Below, in pieces: positions 58,644 through 64,000 of a DNA stretch of 64,000 nucleotides (its first letter is position 1; every line of letters begins with the position of its first letter). Source of the stretch: Episyrphus balteatus. Its lineage: Eukaryota > Arthropoda > Insecta > Diptera > Syrphidae. The position numbers were made by a program, and so were the translations under genes. The notes below the pieces were generated by a model. That model was given only the letters and a program-made list of their open reading frames with translations, was not told the DNA's origin and searched no databases. The stretch lies in NCBI RefSeq assembly GCF_945859705.1, contig NC_079136.1:79794867-79858866 (forward strand). Reading direction: 5' to 3'.

Positions 58644-59043
58644 CACGGAGAAAAAAGACCACCTAAAACAAGTACATTCCACATTTAATTAATCGAATTT
58701 CCACATGGTTTTTTGCCAAGATGACTACCGTCTTAAATTAAGCGGACAGATCTTCTAAATTTCTTGGAACCCCACATTAAAGTGGAAAATCATCTTATTT
58801 TTGTGTGGAAACATTTTAATTAAAAAAAAAAAACTGGCAGCCACTGTGCTTTACCATCATCCTATTTCACTGTTCGAAATAAGTATGATAAGCTGCAACT
58901 AAACCTGAGGTCTGACCATAATTTTTAAAAATTTTATTTTGTGCTGGTTTTTTAAGATGAGAGTTTACATTAAAATTCACCTTAGAATTTAAGCGAATTC
59001 CACTTATCATCATCTTATTTTAAGATGCCCTTTTTATTCCGTG
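58644..59043. mobile_element. TA-flanked MITE with CACGGA...TCCGTG ends
   Basis: TA at 58642-58643 and 59044-59045 flank 400 bp. The left end CACGGAGAAAAAAGACCACC mirrors the right GGGCATCTT...AAAAAG region and TTCCGTG. Short internal blocks (ATCATCTTATTTT) recur in both halves. It is a Tc1/mariner-type MITE by duplication, non-coding. Confidence 0.6.
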
Positions 59044-59045
59044 TA

Positions 59046-60540
59046 CCTACATTCTAGCAAAAAATATTTTGAAATACAAAAACTCTTTTTTTAAACAAAG
59101 CACATCTCTGATATTTCTCAACATTACGATAATTGGTAAATCGAAAACAACAACCATTTTGCAAATTAAAAACAAAAAAAAAAAACTTTTTAACCCTTAA
59201 TTTTTAATAAATTTTATTCAAATAAATTGCAAACAAACAAAAACCCAAAAAGATAAAGATAGTCTCTAAGAAAAAGTTATATTTATTTTGTTTTTGATAT
59301 TTGATTTAAAAAATGATAAAAATAGATAAAAATGGGTGAACTTTATATGAACTCACCATAAAGAATATATCCTTTTATTTATTATCCACGTAGAGGCAGA
59401 GAAAGCTTATCTTGATGGTATTTTCGAAGTAAATCAAGTTGAATGAAAGAATGTGTAAGCTATTCTTATTTTTTTTTTATAGCTTCCTGATGTATCCTTT
59501 TTCTTAGTCACGAACGTTTTATCACTGATGGGTATTTATTTTTTTTTATTGATTTTGTGATATTTTTTTATTTATTTATTTTTATCTCATTTTTGTTTCC
59601 TTTGAACAAGATTGAATTTTTCTTATATATGCTTTGGACTAAATCACTTTTTCACATGCAAAAATTCACACAATTATGTGACGTTTTTATTTTTTTTTTT
59701 TTGGCAATCGTGTTATTTTATTCACTTTCAATATTTATTAAGATAGCAAAAGATTGATCCTTTTAGTATGCATACAATATCGTATATCAAAATATACTAC
59801 ACTATAAAATTTCAAGGACATTCCGAAAGCATAAGTATCAACAAAACTAAATTAACATCACAACCATAATAAAAAAACGACTCTTTCGTAATCATGAACT
59901 AAATCAGAATCACCAACTGGTTGGTATGATGGAGGGACAAGAGGAATAAATTGATCACTCAATTATACACTTTTAGCCTGGTGATGAATTGATTGAATTA
60001 AGGCTAATTAAAACATTTCTGCTGGTTGCTCAGGAATGAGAATATGATTTGATGCACTTTACACTGACTATATCTATGTCAAGGGTCGTCGGATGAGGGT
60101 TGAAGTACTTTCTAAAAAATTGTACTAGAATTTTATTTTTACACATAAATAAAAATACACACTCAATCGATTATAATAGAATTTTTAATTTTTTTTTTTA
60201 ATCTTATGTCTCACTGATTAATTCCAAACCAATTGATACAAAAAATAATAATGAACTATAAGGACCAAGGAGAGAGTAGTAGTTATTATATTTGTATTTT
60301 TATATTTATTTGCATTTTCCCTATATTCCAACTTTCAATCCACTCTATAAATTGAGTTAAGTGCGTTAGTTGAGTAGATACGTTGAAGAATACAGAAAAA
60401 GATGTAATTTTTTATAATTGCGTAATCCGCTTTAATATTTTTTTTAAATTTTTTTGTATCTATTTGCATATAAATGTATTTTTTTTTTAATTTTATTACG
60501 ACAAGAGCGCTGATGAATGAGAGTGGTAGTGGGTATCCTT
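59046..60540. other. AT-rich gene-free stretch
   Basis: Nothing supported. Confidence 0.5.
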
Positions 60541-60707
60541 GAGTTGAGATGAACACGAACACGAATCGCGAAAGGAAGGAAACATAAACACGTACGCGAT
60601 GATGTCGAGTTGTTGCGAGAAAGGAAGGATGCTTCTCAAAATTAATCTATATGGGAAGCTATTTGTTTTCTGTGCCTTGGGAGTTTATCTTTTTCAATGA
60701 CGGGAAG
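60541..60707 (+). CDS. Possible 5' exon with small frames and splice donor
   Basis: A less AT-rich block ends at AAG followed by the strong donor GTAAGA (60708-60713). Within it, an ATG at 60550 opens a 12-codon frame. A double ATG at 60599-60604 opens 33 codons: a basic start (MMSSCCEKGRMLLK), then a hydrophobic stretch (KLFVFCALGVYLF), ending at TGA 60698-60700 just before the donor. The stop inside the exon means it cannot encode a larger protein in this frame. An untranslated first exon with upstream frames is the likelier reading. No promoter element was identified. Confidence 0.25.
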
Positions 60708-60713
60708 GTAAGA

Positions 60714-62714
60714 TAGCTTTATTATTCACTTCCGGCGAGAATGTGTACAGGTGCTTCAAAAAAAATTATACACAAATTAAACACTCGAAAAACCTTATCA
60801 ACGCTGTTTGTGTGGTTTTTGAGTTCTGTACAAATGGACCTAGTTAACTTTGAGATCATTTTTTTTTTTAACTGATTGGAATAATTTTAAAAACCCGTTA
60901 AAACCTCAATTATAAAAAAAACGAACCGCGAAGTTTGTTTGAGTACTATCCATTTGGCAATTTTTATTCACATCGAAACCGAAATCGCGGGGGTTGATTG
61001 TTAAATTTGAAAGGGGTAGTGCACGAGAAAATTAAATAAAAACAAAAACTGTGCGCACATAGTAGGTTGATGGCGTTATATGAATTAATGGAGTTTTGTG
61101 GGTTGTCTTAGTACCAATCATTACAAATATCGAACTTCAACTGACGTCAGATCTGTGTATTTCAACTTTTGGGAATCGCTTGGAGAATCTCATCTCACGG
61201 ATTTCCATCTGTGAATTCTTTCTACCGATTGCAGCGACAAAATTTAAATTCCACAAAATATTTTTTTAAGGAAGGACGAAGCTTTAGCTTACTCTCGGAG
61301 AGAGGTCCAATGAGCGCATGTTTCAAAAACCATTTTTCTATGAGAATAATGAGCTTTTTTGAACTTTTGTATGGGGTAGTTTTGTTTTTTTGTGTGAAAA
61401 TTGTAAGACTGCTCTTTAGAAAATTAATCATCTAGGTCATAATTACAGATTTTAAATTGCTTCATACTTAGGAGCTTGAGATGAGTAAAAGGTAGGTATA
61501 CCTACCTAAAAAACAAGAATGAAGGGGGATGTTGTTAGGTAGGTTACAGTTTAAGTGACTATTTATCGCGCCCTAGTTGAGGATTAGGTGTCATTTGGTG
61601 GGTAGGAAAAATAAAATAGGAAAACTTGAAACATTTTTTTTTTTTTTTTTTTTTCGAAAACAACTTTAGGTCTTGGGAAAAAGCAGTTCAAGGCGCATTA
61701 TAATGGGATATATTTGTTGTTGGTGTAGATTGGTAGACGAGAAAATCTCCATAATGAGATGTGTATTGATGATGGGAGTTTGTAAAAGCTCGTCATGCTT
61801 TACTGCATAGTGCAGAGAGCTATACTTACATACATATGAATGTTAGTTTTCTTCTCGTGAGATGATAATTTATTCAATTTTTTTTTTTCTAATATCATTC
61901 ATCATGTAATGCAGGAAAATAATTTTCTTAAGGGTATTTGTTTACAACTTTAAAAAAAGTTAAGTGGTTTTTATAGGAAGTTAGTGGTTGAAATAAATAG
62001 ATTTGATAAGAGATTAATTTAATTTATAACTATATACCTAATGATGAAAAGAATTTTTATTTTTGGTCAAGACGCTTGTGATTGAAATTCTGATTTATAC
62101 TCCAATTGAAATGCGTTTTTGTTCAAATTTTGATGCCAAGAAGTGTTGGAATGAATCTTACTTAATACCAAACATGATTCCTTTAAAGTGGAAACTTAAA
62201 TTTAAAGGTTCAAAAAATGCTGAGCAGCTAGTTTCAAGCAGTTAGTCGAGACAAATTAAATAATTTCTAGTATTTCTGAGTTTGTGGTTGATGTACCTAC
62301 CTTTTTTCTAAAATGTATTTTTATCAGCCTTATATACATACGTAGCACACTTTTTTGTGGGTACATTTATATTGTACGTATTTGTGTATACATAATTCTA
62401 ATTGAGATGTGCATTAACTCTTTTTTGTTTGTATATTTTCAGAGAAAAAACTTCCCCATATTCGAAAAAAGGACTTAAAGCTTTTAAAAAATTGAGAAGA
62501 TTTATAATTTATTGAGAGGTAAAGCTCTTATCAATGAATGGGCTATACTTTTCGATATACCCAAAATATTTGAGATTATTGCTCTTGTAACGTCTTGTCT
62601 TTTAAACGTAGAAAAAAATATAAATATTTGTTGATACTTCTTAGATCGATCGACTGTTAGGAGTTTTTTTTCTCATGTTTAACATAATTCTTTCAAAAAT
62701 CAAGAACATACAGT
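60714..62714. other. AT-rich stretch with a consensus CRE
   Basis: TGACGTCA, the full cAMP-response-element consensus, lies at 61142-61149 within a less AT-rich block (60960-61340). T run at 61636-61653. No gene was supported. Confidence 0.4.
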
Positions 62715-63412
62715 TAACAAATTTGACAAAAAAGTCAAAATAGACAAAACAAAACAAAAAAGCAAAATAGACAAAATAAACAAAGTAAACAAAATAGACA
62801 ATATGGACCAAATAGACAAAATAGATCAAATAGACAATAGAAAATAGACAATAGTCTATAGACAAAATAGACCAAAAAAAAAAAAAACAAAATAGACTAA
62901 ATATACAATATAGACAAAATAGATAAAATACACAAAATAGACCAAATACAACAAGAAAGGCAAAGTAGACAAAATAGACAACATAGACCAAATAAACGAA
63001 ATAGAAAAAATAGATCAAATACCTACACAAAATAGGCAAATAAGACAAAATAGACCAAAAATACCAAACAGACCAAATAGACAAAATAGACCAAAAAACA
63101 AACAAACCAATGTACATAAATACCAAATGGACAAAATAGAAAAAATTTACATAATAGACAATATAGAAAATTAAGACAAACCAGATAAAATAGACAGAAT
63201 AGACCAAGTAGACGAAAAAGACAATAAAAGGAAAAATAGACAAAGTAGATAAAATATACAAAATAGTGAAATTGACTAAATAGAACAAAAATACCAAACA
63301 GACCAAATATAAAAGATACGCAAAATGGACAAAATAGGCAAAAGACCAAATAGACAAAATAGAAAAGTGGACAAAATAAACCAAATAAACAAAATAGACA
63401 AATTAGACAGTT
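62715..63412 (+). repeat. Minisatellite of ACAAAATAGACCAAATAG-type units
   Basis: About 700 bases of 9-10 base units (ACAAAATAG, ACCAAATAG, ATAAAATAG variants), with occasional interruptions. Because units are mostly 9 bases, the minus strand has no stop for 247 codons and yields a Y/F/V/L-rich repeat (VYFVYF), which is an artefact of the repeat rather than a protein gene. Confidence 0.9.
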
Positions 63413-64000
63413 CTTAATCCATAATATTCAAATATTTGGATACAAATTTTCTATTTTAAGATATTTTTTTCTTTTCGACATTGTGTCCTTTTTTTATATT
63501 ATTGAAAGTTGTTATATATTTTTTTTAAGGCCAATGAAAATAAATAAAATTAATGAGTTCAATATCGTGAAAAAGTTTGGGTTCAGTTTGATTAAATTCA
63601 AGGTTTGGGGGTATCTATTTTCCTTGTACCTACGTGTATGTCTTCATTTTTAATATTTCAAGTCAATGAAAAAAAGGACAACACAAAAGTGCTTTTAAAC
63701 TTAAATTTATCAATTTTATCTTAATGTTTTTCCTAGGTAAATAAGAGTGTTCAGAAAAGAAATTAATGTTTTATTTTTTTCTAGCTTGTAGTTCCTAAAT
63801 TTTTAAACAGACATCAAGACCTTCATCGCCATGTTCAATACATTATCCACAGATATAAAAAATACAACAAGAAAAAAAACTGTCTCTTAAATGCAAGTGT
63901 TCATAGCAGGAAAGTGCTCTTTATCCATTCGACATACTACACATCCGTTATGATCGATAGCGCATACGTGCTATAATATAAATGATTAATGGCCAGGTCA
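63413..64000. other. AT-rich gene-free stretch
   Basis: No feature recognised to the end of the window. Confidence 0.5.

Noticed and set aside
62641..63384. 247-codon minus-strand open frame
   Set aside because: It is the translation of a 9-10 base minisatellite; the product is a low-complexity VYF repeat with no gene context.

Overview
The window is very AT-rich, has no long open reading frame, and is packed with transposable-element debris and large inverted repeats. It looks like intergenic or deep intronic DNA of an insect, most likely a fly. The reasons are a Jockey-clade LINE 3' end with a poly(A) tail, a dispersed family with a GTCY (CTGT)n core resembling dipteran mini-me/DINE-type repeats, and decayed Tc1-like, hAT-like and PIF/Harbinger-like elements. 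The species cannot be named from the sequence, and nothing suggests a prokaryotic or viral origin.

Layout. 1-5.6 kb: AT-rich spacer, a TTGCA/TGCAA-rich palindrome and a foldback element. 5.7-10.5 kb: a LINE endonuclease-like fossil, a 1.3-kb palindrome with 0.5-kb arms, a TTAA-flanked MITE, and a 5'-truncated Jockey-like LINE inserted into a copy of a ~300-bp repeat. 11-17.6 kb: more inverted repeats, a coding-like island at 13.3 kb, and a tRNA-Ser-like pseudogene in the loop of a stem made from GC-rich decamer repeats. 20-29 kb: TTAA-flanked and hAT-like elements, two coding-like islands, piggyBac-like MITE clusters and a mariner-like foldback. 30.8-32.4 kb: a decayed Tc1-like transposon with IR/DR termini. 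32.5-36.8 kb: inverted minisatellite and small MITEs, one PIF/Harbinger-like.

38.9-41.8 kb: a 1356-bp element whose ends read as 12- and 23-spacer recombination signals (heptamer plus A-rich nonamer), flanked by the 5-bp duplication CGACG. This points to the Transib superfamily, the relatives of RAG1. It is followed by a tandem array of the same ~300-bp repeat that the LINE interrupted. 42-49.3 kb: a GTCY-core element, a plausible plus-strand coding exon at 44.2 kb, a LINE reverse-transcriptase fragment and a gag zinc-knuckle fossil. 49.5-59 kb: further foldback elements and MITEs. 60.5-64 kb: a possible 5' exon with a splice donor, then a 0.7-kb minisatellite.

No complete functional gene is supported. 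The four coding-like islands could be exons of genes with very long introns, or fossils. Most structure here is transposon biology, and the highest-value observation is the 12/23 RSS-like element at 38,949-40,304.
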